A stretch of 64,000 nucleotides of DNA from Moraxellaceae bacterium (GTDB taxonomy: Bacteria > Pseudomonadota > Gammaproteobacteria > Pseudomonadales > Moraxellaceae): the NCBI GenBank assembly GCA_029267635.1, contig JAJUIK010000007.1, positions 19,662-83,661 on the forward strand, given 5' to 3'. The notes beneath the pieces were generated by a model. The model did no database searches, was not told the DNA's origin, and saw nothing but the letters and a program-made list of their open reading frames with translations. A program made the translations under genes and the position numbers. The stretch's first letter is position 1. Every line of letters starts with the position of its first letter. Below are positions 63,861-64,000 of this stretch, piece after piece.

Positions 63861-64000
63861 AGGGTCTGTCATCAATTAGCTTGAGAAAATTTAACCTGTC
63901 CTCATTATTTTTTCATGACTAAACGCTATGTATTAAGAGATGATCAGTGGGAACAGATTAAGGATCTGTTGCCCGGACGAGCGAGTACTGTTGGAGTAAC
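63861..64000 (+). mobile_element. Left end of an IS5-family (IS427-like) insertion sequence, truncated by window end
   Basis: GGGTCTGTCATCAATTAGC end-like sequence, then ATG at 63915 encoding MTKRYVLRDDQWEQIKDLLPGRASTVGV, a typical IS5-family transposase N-terminus. Confidence 0.82.

Overview
This 64 kb window is a gamma-proteobacterial chromosome segment. Gene content and order point strongly to Acinetobacter. Most of it is core genome: recC-recB-recD (minus, recD cut by the window start); a PPK2-type polyphosphate:AMP phosphotransferase; ubiE-ubiJ-ubiB-hisIE; an mrp/mnh Na+/H+ antiporter operon (A/B fusion, C-G); tpiA-secG-tRNA-Leu(GAG)-2x initiator tRNA-Met-rimP-nusA-infB-rbfA; pilB-pilC-pilD-coaE; rlmB, ppnP, recN, yqgE-ruvX, alkB, pgsA and uvrC; a ClpA/B D2-like AAA+ protein; an LpxO-like hydroxylase; fadBA; a FrnE-like DsbA protein; dodecin; htpG; ompW; and the left end of an IS5-family element at the right edge. 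The least explained parts are: (i) a UvrD/FBH1-like helicase plus AAA ATPase pair, translationally coupled to hisIE; (ii) a stand-alone single-ring ClpA/B-type AAA+ protein; (iii) a secreted protein made of two copies of a Cys/GPWG domain; and (iv) an orphan cassette (59-aa ORF, 458-aa protein, outer-membrane-like protein) preceded by paired inverted repeats. No CRISPR array, prophage or complete known defence system was seen. All calls come from reading the sequence and translations; no database search was run.
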